From positions 1 to 30,754 of the forward strand of contig UQPD01000006.1 of NCBI GenBank assembly GCA_900542795.1: DNA of 30,754 nucleotides, in the 5' to 3' direction. The position numbers and the translations under genes were made by a program. Every line of letters begins with the position of its first letter. Position 1 is the stretch's first letter. Below the pieces are notes generated by a model that worked only from the letters and a program-made list of their open reading frames with translations, ran no database searches and was not told the DNA's origin. Source of the stretch: an uncultured Prevotella sp. Its GTDB lineage: Bacteria; Bacteroidota; Bacteroidia; Bacteroidales; Bacteroidaceae. Below, in pieces: positions 15,090 through 22,783 of this stretch.

Positions 15090-15140
15090 TTATAACCTCA
15101 TAACCTTAAAACTCCAAACTAACATTATAACCTCATAACC
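15090..15140 (+). repeat. Two copies of TTATAACCTCATAACC before the capsid gene
   Basis: Exact 16-bp copies lie at 15090-15105 and 15125-15140, each followed by a CCTTAAAAC or CCAAAAC-like stretch. Further copies lie before the 16877 and 17634 genes. Confidence 0.85.
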
Positions 15141-15162
15141 CCAAAACTTAAAACTCATTCCT

Positions 15163-16125
15163 ATGGCTGGAAAATTCTCTTTCACCCTACAAGAATATAA
15201 GGACGCGGCACGCAAGTACCGCTCCGACTTCCTGCGCTTGCCGATTATCGGCTGCGAGGAAACGCTCAAATTCATGACTGGTCGCCCTGGTATTCGCTAC
15301 AAGGAAAGTGTGGGTACGCTCACCGCTGGGGCGCAGTTCGCTCCTTACAAGCCCTCTCGCAAGACAGATGCCAACTTGAAGTTGGACTACCGCACCTTGG
15401 AAACGTTCTTCGGTTCGGTAGTGGCTAACTTTGAACCTAACTCTGCCATCTCTACCTTGCTCGGCACAGGTGCCACCAAAGGAGACGGACAGAAGTCTAC
15501 GCCCACAGCTCGCGAGGTGCTGGGACTGATTGCCAAGTCGCTCTCTGAAAACCTGAATATGGCGATTTGGAAAGGCACACGCAATGCGGACGGTGATACC
15601 ACAATGGACCTTTTCGATGGTTTTGACACCATCACGCAAAAGGAAGTCACTGCGGGTACGATTGCTGCGGAACATGGCAATTATCTGAAACTGGACAAGG
15701 CGATCACGGAAGCCAACGCGGTTGATGTAGCAAAAAAGATTCTCTTCTCGCTCGATCCACGTTTGCGCTCACAGGAACTTTTCCTGTATTGCTCGCAGGA
15801 GTTCGTAGATATGTACAACGAGAGTTATTTGCTCACTCACTCGGCTATTCCGTACAACACGAAGTACAATCAGCCTACGGTGGAGGGTTCTAATGGCAAA
15901 CTCACTTTCTGTCCGTTGTGGAACAAGTCGGACTCAAAGTTCATGCACGTGTCACCCAAAATCAACATGCTTTATGGCTATGACCAAATGGGCGACATTG
16001 AAAGTGTTGATGTGGAACGCTTTGAGCCGTTTGTGCTTTCTTACATTGCCACCATGTTCTTTGGTGTGCAGTTCGAGAGCATTGACAAGCGACGCTTGAA
16101 GGTCATTGAGTTGGCTGAAGAATAA
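15163..16125 (+). CDS. Major capsid protein, HK97-like
   Basis: The product is 320 aa. Its place directly after a prohead protease, and its layout, fit a major capsid protein. The N-terminus is helical and charged, a central region (about 45-120) could hold the E-loop and spine helix, and the C-terminal part has the beta-rich region ending FVLSYIATMFFGVQFES. A conserved-looking RFEPFVLSYIA segment resembles HK97-fold P-domain strands. No cleavage site can be fixed, and assignment is by context and general pattern. Confidence 0.75.
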   Translation: MAGKFSFTLQEYKDAARKYRSDFLRLPIIGCEETLKFMTGRPGIRYKESVGTLTAGAQFAPYKPSRKTDANLKLDYRTLETFFGSVVANFEPNSAISTLLGTGATKGDGQKSTPTAREVLGLIAKSLSENLNMAIWKGTRNADGDTTMDLFDGFDTITQKEVTAGTIAAEHGNYLKLDKAITEANAVDVAKKILFSLDPRLRSQELFLYCSQEFVDMYNESYLLTHSAIPYNTKYNQPTVEGSNGKLTFCPLWNKSDSKFMHVSPKINMLYGYDQMGDIESVDVERFEPFVLSYIATMFFGVQFESIDKRRLKVIELAEE

Positions 16126-16144
16126 AGATAATCAGTGGAGAAAG

Positions 16145-16190
16145 TAAGCGCGGTGGTAATTTATCTTGATTATCACCTCGCGCTTGCCTG
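16145..16190. repeat. Large intergenic hairpin between capsid and 16218 genes
   Basis: AAGCGCGGTGGTAAT and ATTATCACCTCGCGCTT form an imperfect stem of about 15 bp around a 7-nt loop. No T run follows, so it may be an mRNA stability or processing element that sets the high capsid dose. Confidence 0.7.
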
Positions 16191-16217
16191 CTATCCAGAC
16201 TAAATATTTTCAGAAAA

Positions 16218-16781
16218 ATGGCAAAGACTTGCACATCACTTCAAAAGTCGCTCGGCTGGTGCCAAGGCACGCCTGAGCTTCCCGGCGTTCGCCGCCGTAT
16301 CTATTATACTTCCAAGGGCGACATTGCCCAATGGCCCACACTTCCACGTGACGAGAACGGACGGGTAACTGCTGCCACGTACACGGGCAGCTTTACCCTA
16401 AAGGCTGATGTCAAATGGAAGTATATCGACATTCTGCCCGAAAAGTCGCAACTCACCTCTGAGGCACAGGGTGAGTTGCCCAGTCAGACGCAGTTGAACA
16501 AGCTTACCGCTGTTCACCCTGGGGTGGGCGCAGAGGCGAGTGCCGCTGCTGCTTATCTCAACAACAATGACAATGTGTTCTTGGTGGAGGACATGAAGGG
16601 CAAATATCGTGTAGTGGGATCTGAAGCCTGGACTACCAAGACCACGGTGGCACAGGACCTTGGTCAGGGTGCCACTGGTACCACAAGCACCACCATTGCG
16701 GTAGAAGCTACGGACGAATGTCCTGCGCCTTTCTACGAGGGTACTATCACAACAGAAGAAGGTGACATCGAAGCTGCTTAG
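16218..16781 (+). CDS. Probable virion protein (tail-tube- or decoration-like), 187 aa
   Basis: No family is named with confidence. The N-terminal GVRRRIYYTSKGDIAQWPTLP, the beta-rich SFTLKADVKWKYIDILPEKS and an Ala/Thr/Gly-rich C-terminal half resemble phage tail-tube or capsid-decoration proteins. The gene directly follows the capsid gene, where head-completion or tail-tube genes often lie. It contains no membrane segment or signal peptide. The alternative is a capsid-stabilising protein. If it is a tail tube it would be the only tail-type gene recognised in this operon. Confidence 0.55.
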   Translation: MAKTCTSLQKSLGWCQGTPELPGVRRRIYYTSKGDIAQWPTLPRDENGRVTAATYTGSFTLKADVKWKYIDILPEKSQLTSEAQGELPSQTQLNKLTAVHPGVGAEASAAAAYLNNNDNVFLVEDMKGKYRVVGSEAWTTKTTVAQDLGQGATGTTSTTIAVEATDECPAPFYEGTITTEEGDIEAA

Positions 16782-16798
16782 TCAGTTTGTAGTTTTGA

Positions 16799-16857
16799 GG
16801 TTATAAGGTTATAAAGTTTGTTCTTGGAACAAAAGGCAATCTTATAACCTCATAACC
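16799..16857. repeat. Inverted plus direct TTATAACCTCATAACC pair forming a long stem
   Basis: A reversed copy with one mismatch (16799-16814) faces an exact copy (16842-16857). With flanking GTTTT/AAAAC the stem reaches about 23 bp around a loop of about 27 nt. It sits between the 16218 and 16877 genes. Confidence 0.85.
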
Positions 16858-16876
16858 TTAAAACCCAAAACTTAAT

Positions 16877-17512
16877 ATGATTGATTTGGGGGAAATCTTA
16901 GAAGAGATCAACGTCCCAAACCTTTCGTGCCCGCTTGCTTTGGAAAGTTCTTCCAAAGACAAGACTGGTGCGAAGGACATTTTTGCCGAGCAAAAACGTC
17001 ATGCTTGGGACAAGTCGGTCGAAGCGCGTTGCGACTTCTCCCGTAAAGTCCGCATCACGCGAAGGGCTGATGTGTTCTTTATCTCGCTTTGGCAGAAGTC
17101 CTTGTATGGTCGCACCTTGACGGACATCAAGGGCGATGATACGATGGTGGATTTCTTTGCCGACAATGTAGCTCCGCTCATTGCCGATATTCTCGGAAAC
17201 GAACTAGGTAAAGGTAATTGGTGCATAGTCACCACGCCCAAGCGTAGGCACTTGGTCAAGAATTTTGCCACGCGAATAAGTGAGAAGATAGCAGCTTTGC
17301 TATCCATTCCCTTTTACGAAGATGTGGCACATTGCCATAGCAAAAAGCGTATTGGGGCAGTGTTCTCGCTCAACGTGTTGCCACGTGAGCAGAACTGCAT
17401 CGTGTTCGATGATTTTGTGACCACTGGCTCTACATTGAAAGCAATGAAGAACTTGCTCATGGAGAACCATAAGAATTGTGTGTTCTTCACGGGCATCAAC
17501 AATAAATTGTGA
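16877..17512 (+). CDS. Phosphoribosyltransferase-like (ComF-type) protein in the late operon
   Basis: The 211-aa product carries the PRPP-binding signature CIVFDDFVTTGSTLKAM (about 175-190), with the acidic pair D178-D179 and the TTGST phosphate loop. A preceding IVTTPKRRH strand-loop is in the position of the pyrophosphate-binding loop of type I phosphoribosyltransferases and ComF. The N-terminal 100 residues are not recognised. It may salvage nucleobases, but many such domains in phages have unknown roles. Lying between virion genes and terminase genes is unusual for a metabolic enzyme. The 16-bp repeat stem precedes it and another copy of the repeat follows. Confidence 0.7.
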   Translation: MIDLGEILEEINVPNLSCPLALESSSKDKTGAKDIFAEQKRHAWDKSVEARCDFSRKVRITRRADVFFISLWQKSLYGRTLTDIKGDDTMVDFFADNVAPLIADILGNELGKGNWCIVTTPKRRHLVKNFATRISEKIAALLSIPFYEDVAHCHSKKRIGAVFSLNVLPREQNCIVFDDFVTTGSTLKAMKNLLMENHKNCVFFTGINNKL

Positions 17513-17593
17513 GCAAGTGAGAGCAAAGCCAAACTTGTTTGAACTTTGCCGAGCGCAGCCACAATTCAACAAAGTTAAGTTGTGATGCTGACT

Positions 17594-17609
17594 TTATAAC
17601 CTCATAACC
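17594..17609 (+). repeat. TTATAACCTCATAACC copy before the 17634 gene
   Basis: Exact 16-bp copy, again about 25 bp before a start codon and followed by the CCAAACTTAAAACT type of tail. Confidence 0.85.
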
Positions 17610-17633
17610 TCCAAACTTAAAACTACACCTCTT

Positions 17634-18236
17634 ATGGACAAAGAATTTACCAATAAACTACAAACATGGCTCTCCCTGCCTCGCGAGGATCGCGATTGGG
17701 ACGAGGGCGCATTGATGCTCCTGCAACTGACAGGAAACAAAATCATGTATCGCAACCTCAGTGTGAACCCTGAGGGCAAGGCTAACTTCATTGAAGGCAA
17801 ACTCCAGCAATACTTGGAGTTCCGCTTGGCGGAATTGACGCATGAACAGGTCAAGGAGATGCAGCACGCTGTCGAGGAGATAGTAAAAGAGCATACCGAG
17901 TTCAAGAGCGATGACAATGAGGCAAAGAATTTCAAAGCTGGTAAGCGAGCTGACCATGACACGCTGCCCGAAGAAATCCAGGCTCTCTATGTCGAGAACC
18001 TTGATTTGGTGCATCGTATGCGTGAACTTCATTTGAAGCTCCGCACGATGAGCACGACGGACTCCACTTGTGCGGACTCCGACCGCTATCCTTTCCTCAA
18101 AGAATTTATCAAATTGGATAAAAAGCTGCACGACAATTGGAACGTTTATGACCATTTCGTGGCAAATGCAGAAACGGCAGAAAGTGCAGAAGAGGTAGAA
18201 GCGAAACCTAAGGCGAAGAAAAGCAAGAAGGCATGA
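17634..18236 (+). CDS. Hypothetical helical protein of the late operon, 200 aa
   Basis: This charged, largely helical protein has no recognised domain. It contains a coiled-coil-like stretch (about 45-105, including LTHEQVKEMQHAVEEIVKEH) and ends in an Ala/Lys tail (VEAKPKAKKSKKA). It overlaps the next gene by 4 bp (ATGA), so translation of the two is coupled. A partnership with the PLD-like product of 18233 is possible, but nothing in the sequence shows it. Confidence 0.65.
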   Translation: MDKEFTNKLQTWLSLPREDRDWDEGALMLLQLTGNKIMYRNLSVNPEGKANFIEGKLQQYLEFRLAELTHEQVKEMQHAVEEIVKEHTEFKSDDNEAKNFKAGKRADHDTLPEEIQALYVENLDLVHRMRELHLKLRTMSTTDSTCADSDRYPFLKEFIKLDKKLHDNWNVYDHFVANAETAESAEEVEAKPKAKKSKKA

Positions 18237-18766
18237 AACGCTCGGCATCGATCTCTGACTATTTGAAACCATTGGCAGATACGCCCAACCAGGCGTATCT
18301 CACCAATGCGTTACAGGTGGCTGATGTCTTGGAGTGGATCTTGTCGCAGGTGGGAAAGGCTAAGGTATGGCAAACTTCGTTTTCCATCTCGGAGGAGTTC
18401 TTGCGTAGACTCTTCTTTATCGAAAAGGGAGGCAAGGTGTTGGAGTTTAACCTGGTGTTGGACCACAAGGCTACAAACAAGACCTTGAAACTCTGGTCGT
18501 TCATCTGCCAAGTGATGAAACGTACCTATCTCGCGGATAACCACTCGAAGATCTTGCTGGTGGAGAGTGAAGCAGGTGACACCATTTCGGTAGTCACCTC
18601 GCAGAACTTGACCCGAGGCAACCGCCACGAGTCTACGTTTATTTCTACCGACAAGGCGATCTTCGCTGCCTTGCACGGACAGGTGACGGATTTGATACGA
18701 AACCATTCTGTGCCACTGAATGACTTGTTTGCACAGAGGCTCACGCAGAACGGATCGAATAATTAA
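18233..18766 (+). CDS. PLD-like (HKD-type) protein, 177 aa
   Basis: A single phospholipase-D-like motif is visible near residues 104-133: H104-S-K106, then Glu111 where HKD proteins usually have Asp, then VVTSQNLTRGNRHE with Asn125 and Glu133. This is the pattern HxK(x4)D...(S/T)xN...E of PLD-superfamily nucleases, which need two motifs and so act as dimers when only one is present. The Asp-to-Glu change leaves activity uncertain. A role in DNA end processing near the terminase is possible; a purely structural role is also possible. Start overlaps the stop of the 17634 gene. Confidence 0.6.
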   Translation: MKRSASISDYLKPLADTPNQAYLTNALQVADVLEWILSQVGKAKVWQTSFSISEEFLRRLFFIEKGGKVLEFNLVLDHKATNKTLKLWSFICQVMKRTYLADNHSKILLVESEAGDTISVVTSQNLTRGNRHESTFISTDKAIFAALHGQVTDLIRNHSVPLNDLFAQRLTQNGSNN

Positions 18767-18841
18767 ACGCTCTCCCGTTACTGAAGATCCTACCTCCCGT
18801 AACAGATTTTTCTATCCCCTATAACAGAAAAAGCTATTCCT

Positions 18842-19117
18842 ATGGACTACACCGAAGAACAACTTACCCAAATCGAACAATACGCTTCCATCTATCTCAA
18901 AATATCTGATATGGCAGTCATTCTCGGCATATCGGCAACCCAGCTTCGTGAGGATATTGCCGATAAGAGCACGGAGGTATCAAGGCGATACCACCGTGGC
19001 AAGGCGGCTTCACGTGTGAAACTGCTGCACCAGGAGATGCAGCTGGCTTATGTGGGTTCTCCGCTTGCCTTGGAGAATACGCGCAACAATTTGTTGGACA
19101 TGGAAGATGATGAATAA
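18842..19117 (+). CDS. Small HTH protein, possible small terminase subunit
   Basis: The product is 91 aa. An HTH is visible at about 20-42 (LKISDMAVILGISATQLREDI), and RYHRGKAASRVKLLHQEMQLA follows, like the HTH plus helix layout of TerS proteins. It lies two genes before the large terminase and starts 75 bp after the PLD-like gene; the next gene begins 2 bp after its stop. A regulator role is the alternative. Confidence 0.6.
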   Translation: MDYTEEQLTQIEQYASIYLKISDMAVILGISATQLREDIADKSTEVSRRYHRGKAASRVKLLHQEMQLAYVGSPLALENTRNNLLDMEDDE

Positions 19118-19119
19118 CT

Positions 19120-19749
19120 ATGAGTTTACCGAACATTGTAGAGGCGGCTAAAGCCGACCTCTATACTGCCAAAGAGGAACTTTTGCAGAAATATGCGCAA
19201 TCGCAGGTGGAGCACCTGCTTCGATTGCGCGACATGGTCACTTGGTCTATTGCCAATCCTGATGCCAAGGACCGCCAATTTGTGGACGAGGAGCGAACCC
19301 GTTACGGGTTGTCGCTCGTTACTGCGTATGCAGATTTGAAAATCGTGAAGGCAATTCTGCCTAATATGGGGGAAGCTTCACGTGATTTTCATCGTTGGCG
19401 CTACAACGAGATGATTCTTGAAACGTACCAGATGGCGAAGAAACGCAAGGACACAAAGACGATGGAGAAGGCGGCTACGAGCTATGCCAAGTTTAACCGC
19501 ATTGATATTGAGGACGAGCAGAGTGTGCCGTACCACATGATTGTGGTGCAGCCTTTCTTTCCCACCACCGACCCACGTGTGGTGGGCATCAATCCTATGC
19601 CGAATATTGATGAGCGTATTCGCAAGCTCACCCGTGAGTTAAGCGATACGCACCCCGATACGGAAAATGTGGAATATGAAGAAGCGGATTTGCCGCTTGA
19701 TGAAATCTTTAAGGAGGAAGATGATGGACAAGGAGAAAACGAACGATAA
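19120..19749 (+). CDS. Hypothetical protein upstream of terminase, 209 aa
   Basis: A helical, charged protein whose gene overlaps the terminase start by about 26 bp. The middle part (about 80-130, ASRDFHRWRYNEMILETYQMAKKRKD) and an acidic C-terminus suggest a packaging accessory protein, perhaps a second TerS-type or adaptor component. No domain is certain. The coupled start of terminase supports a joint role. Confidence 0.6.
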   Translation: MSLPNIVEAAKADLYTAKEELLQKYAQSQVEHLLRLRDMVTWSIANPDAKDRQFVDEERTRYGLSLVTAYADLKIVKAILPNMGEASRDFHRWRYNEMILETYQMAKKRKDTKTMEKAATSYAKFNRIDIEDEQSVPYHMIVVQPFFPTTDPRVVGINPMPNIDERIRKLTRELSDTHPDTENVEYEEADLPLDEIFKEEDDGQGENER

Positions 19750-21472
19750 GCACGTGGACACCTCACTTTGGGACGAGGAAAGCAAGGCACATGCTAACCG
19801 AGTGTACTTCAACAAACCGCAGCTTTTGACACAATACATCGGTGCCAAGACTACGGTTATTGTGGCTGGGCGACGCACGGGCAAGACGGATTCCATTGCT
19901 TCGCCCTTTGTGCTGCGCAATATGCAGCGTATGCCGGGAAGTACGGGAGGAATTGTGGTGCCTACTTTTAAGCATGGACTAACGAACACTTTGCCCGGTC
20001 TGTTTGCTGCTTGGAAACGCTGGGGCTACATCAAGGGGGTGCATTATGTGGTGGGACGCAAACCTCCGCGCTCGTTTGCGAAGCCTATCACGGAACCTGC
20101 GGATTATGAGCATGTGGTGACTTTCTATAATGGCAGTGTTGCCATTATCATTAGCCAAGATCGCCCGGGCTCGTCGAACTCGCTGACGCTTTCTTGGCTT
20201 CTGATTGATGAAGCGAAGTTCATTGACTATGACAAGCTGAAAGATGAAACGCTCCCTGCCAATGGCGGCATTCGCTCTTATTTCGGGCATCACTCGTTTA
20301 ACCATTCGATGATGGTTTTGAGTGATATGCCTCAGACCACGAAGGGTTCGTGGTTCCTGCACTATGAGCAGAAGATGGATAAGGAGTTGATTGATACAAT
20401 CAAAGGAACGATCTATAAGATTTGGCAGACCAAACAGCGCATTGCTGATTTGAAAGCGGCACACCAAGCTGTGCCTGCTTACTTGCCCTCGTACCTAAAA
20501 TGGCTGGATCAATCGCTGAACAAGATGCGCAGTGTGGCGGTGTATTACAAAGAATACTCCACCCTCGAGAACTTGCAGTTGCTCGGTGAGGAGTATATTC
20601 GTCAGATGAAGCGCGACTTAACGCCTAAAACTTTCCAAACGTCTATTCTTTGCCAAAAGATTGGCATTTCGCATGATGGCTTTTACTCTTCTATGCAGGA
20701 GTGGCACAAGTATGATGCTTCGGATTTTTCCTACTTGGATAGTTTGGGATATGACCGCATTATCGAGGAGGCGCAGCAGGAGCGGTATTCCATACGCTCG
20801 CTGAGCAACTTTTCTTCGCTTCATTCGTCCTTGGATTGTCGCACTGATGCGGATCTCGACCCAATGGCTCCACTCTGTATTGGCATGGACTACAATGCCA
20901 ATATCAACTGGATTGTGTGCGGTCAGCCTCGCGGCAACCGCCTTAATGTGCTCAAATCTTTTTACGTAAAGTTTGAGCGCAAGATTCCTGCGCTCATTGC
21001 AGACTTCTGCACATACTATGCGCTTCATGCCAACCACAGTGTCATCTATTACTATGATGCTACCGCTCTTGGCTCTAACTATGCCGTGAACGACCAAGAC
21101 TTTCACTGGGTAGTGGTGCATGAGTTTGAACGCCACGGCTGGAGCGTGCAAGATGTGTATTTGGGCAACCCCATGCGCCATGATGAAAAGTATTTGCTCA
21201 TCAATCAAGGTTTTTCAGGCAAGCAACGCTTGATGCCGTACTTCAATCGTCAGAACAATGATGACCTTATTCTTGCCATACAAAGTGCAGGGGTGGAACG
21301 TGGAAGAAACGGTTTCCGCAAAAACAAGTCCACTGAGAAGAATCCAGAATCAGAGGAGGACTTGTTGGAGCATCGCACCGATGGCACTGATGCTTTCGAT
21401 ACGCTGTATATTGGGTGTGAGAAATTCCCACAGCATGATTTTTATGGGGTATTTGTGGGAGGTGTGAGATAA
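19724..21472 (+). CDS. Phage terminase large subunit
   Basis: This 582-aa DNA-packaging motor has an N-terminal ATPase with Walker A AGRRTGKT (about 48-55) and Walker B LLIDEA (about 159-164). The C-terminal RNase-H-like nuclease shows the first acid in CIGMDYNANI (near 380) and a later YYYDATALGSNY. AAGGAGG at 19711-19717 fixes the start at ATG 19724 (19721 is also possible), overlapping the previous gene. The frame is open further upstream. No portal gene follows, which is where most tailed phages have it. The promoter of the next gene lies within the last codons. Confidence 0.92.
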   Translation: MDKEKTNDKHVDTSLWDEESKAHANRVYFNKPQLLTQYIGAKTTVIVAGRRTGKTDSIASPFVLRNMQRMPGSTGGIVVPTFKHGLTNTLPGLFAAWKRWGYIKGVHYVVGRKPPRSFAKPITEPADYEHVVTFYNGSVAIIISQDRPGSSNSLTLSWLLIDEAKFIDYDKLKDETLPANGGIRSYFGHHSFNHSMMVLSDMPQTTKGSWFLHYEQKMDKELIDTIKGTIYKIWQTKQRIADLKAAHQAVPAYLPSYLKWLDQSLNKMRSVAVYYKEYSTLENLQLLGEEYIRQMKRDLTPKTFQTSILCQKIGISHDGFYSSMQEWHKYDASDFSYLDSLGYDRIIEEAQQERYSIRSLSNFSSLHSSLDCRTDADLDPMAPLCIGMDYNANINWIVCGQPRGNRLNVLKSFYVKFERKIPALIADFCTYYALHANHSVIYYYDATALGSNYAVNDQDFHWVVVHEFERHGWSVQDVYLGNPMRHDEKYLLINQGFSGKQRLMPYFNRQNNDDLILAIQSAGVERGRNGFRKNKSTEKNPESEEDLLEHRTDGTDAFDTLYIGCEKFPQHDFYGVFVGGVR

Positions 21473-21486
21473 AATGTCTATTTTTG
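21452..21486 (+). promoter_or_regulatory. Promoter of the 21509 cargo gene, partly inside the terminase gene
   Basis: TTTG (21452-21455) and a -7 box TATTTTTG (21479-21486) are separated by 23 bp, slightly long. The start point would be near 21493, just before the ATG. Confidence 0.6.
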
Positions 21487-21508
21487 CGAAATCGAACTAA
21501 TACTTTTT

Positions 21509-22186
21509 ATGATTATGAACAAAGTCATTGCTATCTTAGTTGCATTCTTCTCCGTATTCTGTGCGTATGCACAAAAAGCGGATAAGTCTGAACAGTATCG
21601 TGTAAGGATAACCAAGGTGGACGGAACTACTTTGGAAGGCTACTCCATGACAAGTTTCTACAACACCATGCTTCCTGAAGTAAAGAAGTTTACCTTTAGC
21701 ACAGAGTACAAGGGGAAAACTACTACCTATACGAGTGAAGAGGTGAAAAGAGTGGAGTTCGTCAACCTTGAAATGGATTCTATGCCTCTTGTCTACGAAT
21801 CGGTTCAAGCATTGTCCACTATTCCTGGTCCTCTCCGCAAAAATCCGAAACCATTCAAGAAGCCTGTTTTCTTGCGCCTTTTCTATAATGGCAAGAACGT
21901 AAAGGGATATACGATGTCCTTTGCGGACAACACGTACACCAAAAGTTCCACCACTTCACGCGACACTTGGAAATACTACTACTTGACCAAGGATGCCACC
22001 TATGCAAACGCATATTGGCTTGATGTCAAAGGGATACGAGTTGCAATAAAGAAGGAACTAAAATTTGCTTTAAAGGATTTTCCTGAAGTCATAAAGAAAA
22101 TAGAGAATGATGAGATTTCATTGAAGGAGTTCAAGAAAGACCCGAAAATGATTTTGCCACTGTTAGATCAGTCGTACAAGAAGTAG
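21509..22186 (+). CDS. Secreted protein, paralogue of 10337 product, cargo gene
   Basis: The product is 225 aa, with a signal peptide ending near FCAYAQ (residue 22). It shares the blocks NPKPFKKPVFLRLFYNGKNVKGY, split across about residues 113-135, and LKFALKDFPEVIKKIE with the 10337 product, but overall similarity is low. The N-terminal beta region YRVRITKVDGTTLEGYSM matches the position of the KVEVRLTDGKVVKG block. Start may be ATG 21509 or 21515. It follows the terminase after 36 bp on its own promoter and a strong terminator follows. Function is unknown, probably envelope-located. Confidence 0.78.
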   Translation: MIMNKVIAILVAFFSVFCAYAQKADKSEQYRVRITKVDGTTLEGYSMTSFYNTMLPEVKKFTFSTEYKGKTTTYTSEEVKRVEFVNLEMDSMPLVYESVQALSTIPGPLRKNPKPFKKPVFLRLFYNGKNVKGYTMSFADNTYTKSSTTSRDTWKYYYLTKDATYANAYWLDVKGIRVAIKKELKFALKDFPEVIKKIENDEISLKEFKKDPKMILPLLDQSYKK

Positions 22187-22200
22187 TAACCCATTCTCCC

Positions 22201-22277
22201 AAGCCCACCCTTTCGGGCAATCCTTTCTTTCAGCCGCCGTGCGCATTGGCTCTCTTGCTATGCGCATGGCGGCTTTC
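22201..22277. repeat. 77-bp direct repeat, copy 1; also a strong terminator
   Basis: This copy differs from 26380-26456 at only a few positions. It is the reverse complement of the 3' end and terminator of the 118-aa gene family (compare 27850-27935). On the plus strand AGCCGCCGTGCGCA (22232-22245) pairs with TGCGCATGGCGGCT (22261-22274), followed by TTTCTTTT, so it also ends the 21509 gene. Confidence 0.9.
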
Positions 22278-22506
22278 TTTTGCCCAGAACAATGGGACAA
22301 CTTGAAAAGCAGAATTTATACAAGGGGGCGAAAGTTTGGTACATGAATGGTATTATTATGCTTGTCGTAGTCTCTCTTTTTTACAAACTTGATAGTTTGC
22401 ACAAAAAAATAATCCCAAAAACAAAAAAATCTCATAAAAGGCTTGCACGTTATCACTAAAATCTCTATCTTCGTAACATATTCATCAACGCTAAAATAAT
22501 AAGCGT

Positions 22507-22705
22507 ATGAAAAACTGTTTTTGTTGCCATTGGAGCTTCTTTGCTTGCTCCACAAACGGCAAAAGCGCAAAGCCTGTCAGACAATGGTAATGGCTATGAG
22601 GTTGAGGTGGTTTATAATAGAGGCAATAAGACCACAACCATTATCCTTTATAAGGATGGTGTAGAGGTTGGTAGAGTACTAATAATTTGGATTGTTAGTT
22701 TATAG
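22507..22705 (+). pseudogene. Small secreted protein with frameshifted start
   Basis: ATG 22507 is one base out of frame with the coding part from about 22511. That part reads KTVFVAIGASLLAPQTAKAQ, a perfect signal peptide, then SLSDNGNGYEVEVVYNRG and KDGVEVGRV to the stop at 22703-22705. The run of five A residues after ATG would restore the frame with one A fewer or two more. It is either dead or switched by slippage. Confidence 0.6.
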
Positions 22706-22724
22706 GAATTATTCAAATCTAATA

Positions 22725-22767
22725 TATCGCATAGTTGTCATTATGTATTAATGGTAGCTATGCGATA
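22725..22767. repeat. Inverted repeat upstream of the GLPGLI-barrel operon
   Basis: TATCGCATAG (22725-22734) and CTATGCGATA (22758-22767) are perfect complements 23 bp apart and end 16 bp before the ATG. No T run follows, so an operator or mRNA stem is more likely than a terminator. Confidence 0.7.
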
Positions 22768-22783
22768 ATTATTTATATCAATC

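Larger units (their letters stand above)
22278..22783. other. Left part of cargo cassette: degenerate secreted gene and control region
   Basis: Between the 77-bp repeat and the GLPGLI gene there is only a broken small secreted gene (22507-22705) and an inverted repeat (22725-22767). A promoter-like TATCTTCG box lies near 22467, with TTG about 20 bp upstream. Confidence 0.5.

Noticed and set aside
15090..17609. TTATAACCTCATAACC repeats as a CRISPR array
   Set aside because: Copies are only 16 bp, lie between genes at irregular distances up to 1.7 kb, include a reversed copy, and no cas gene is present.
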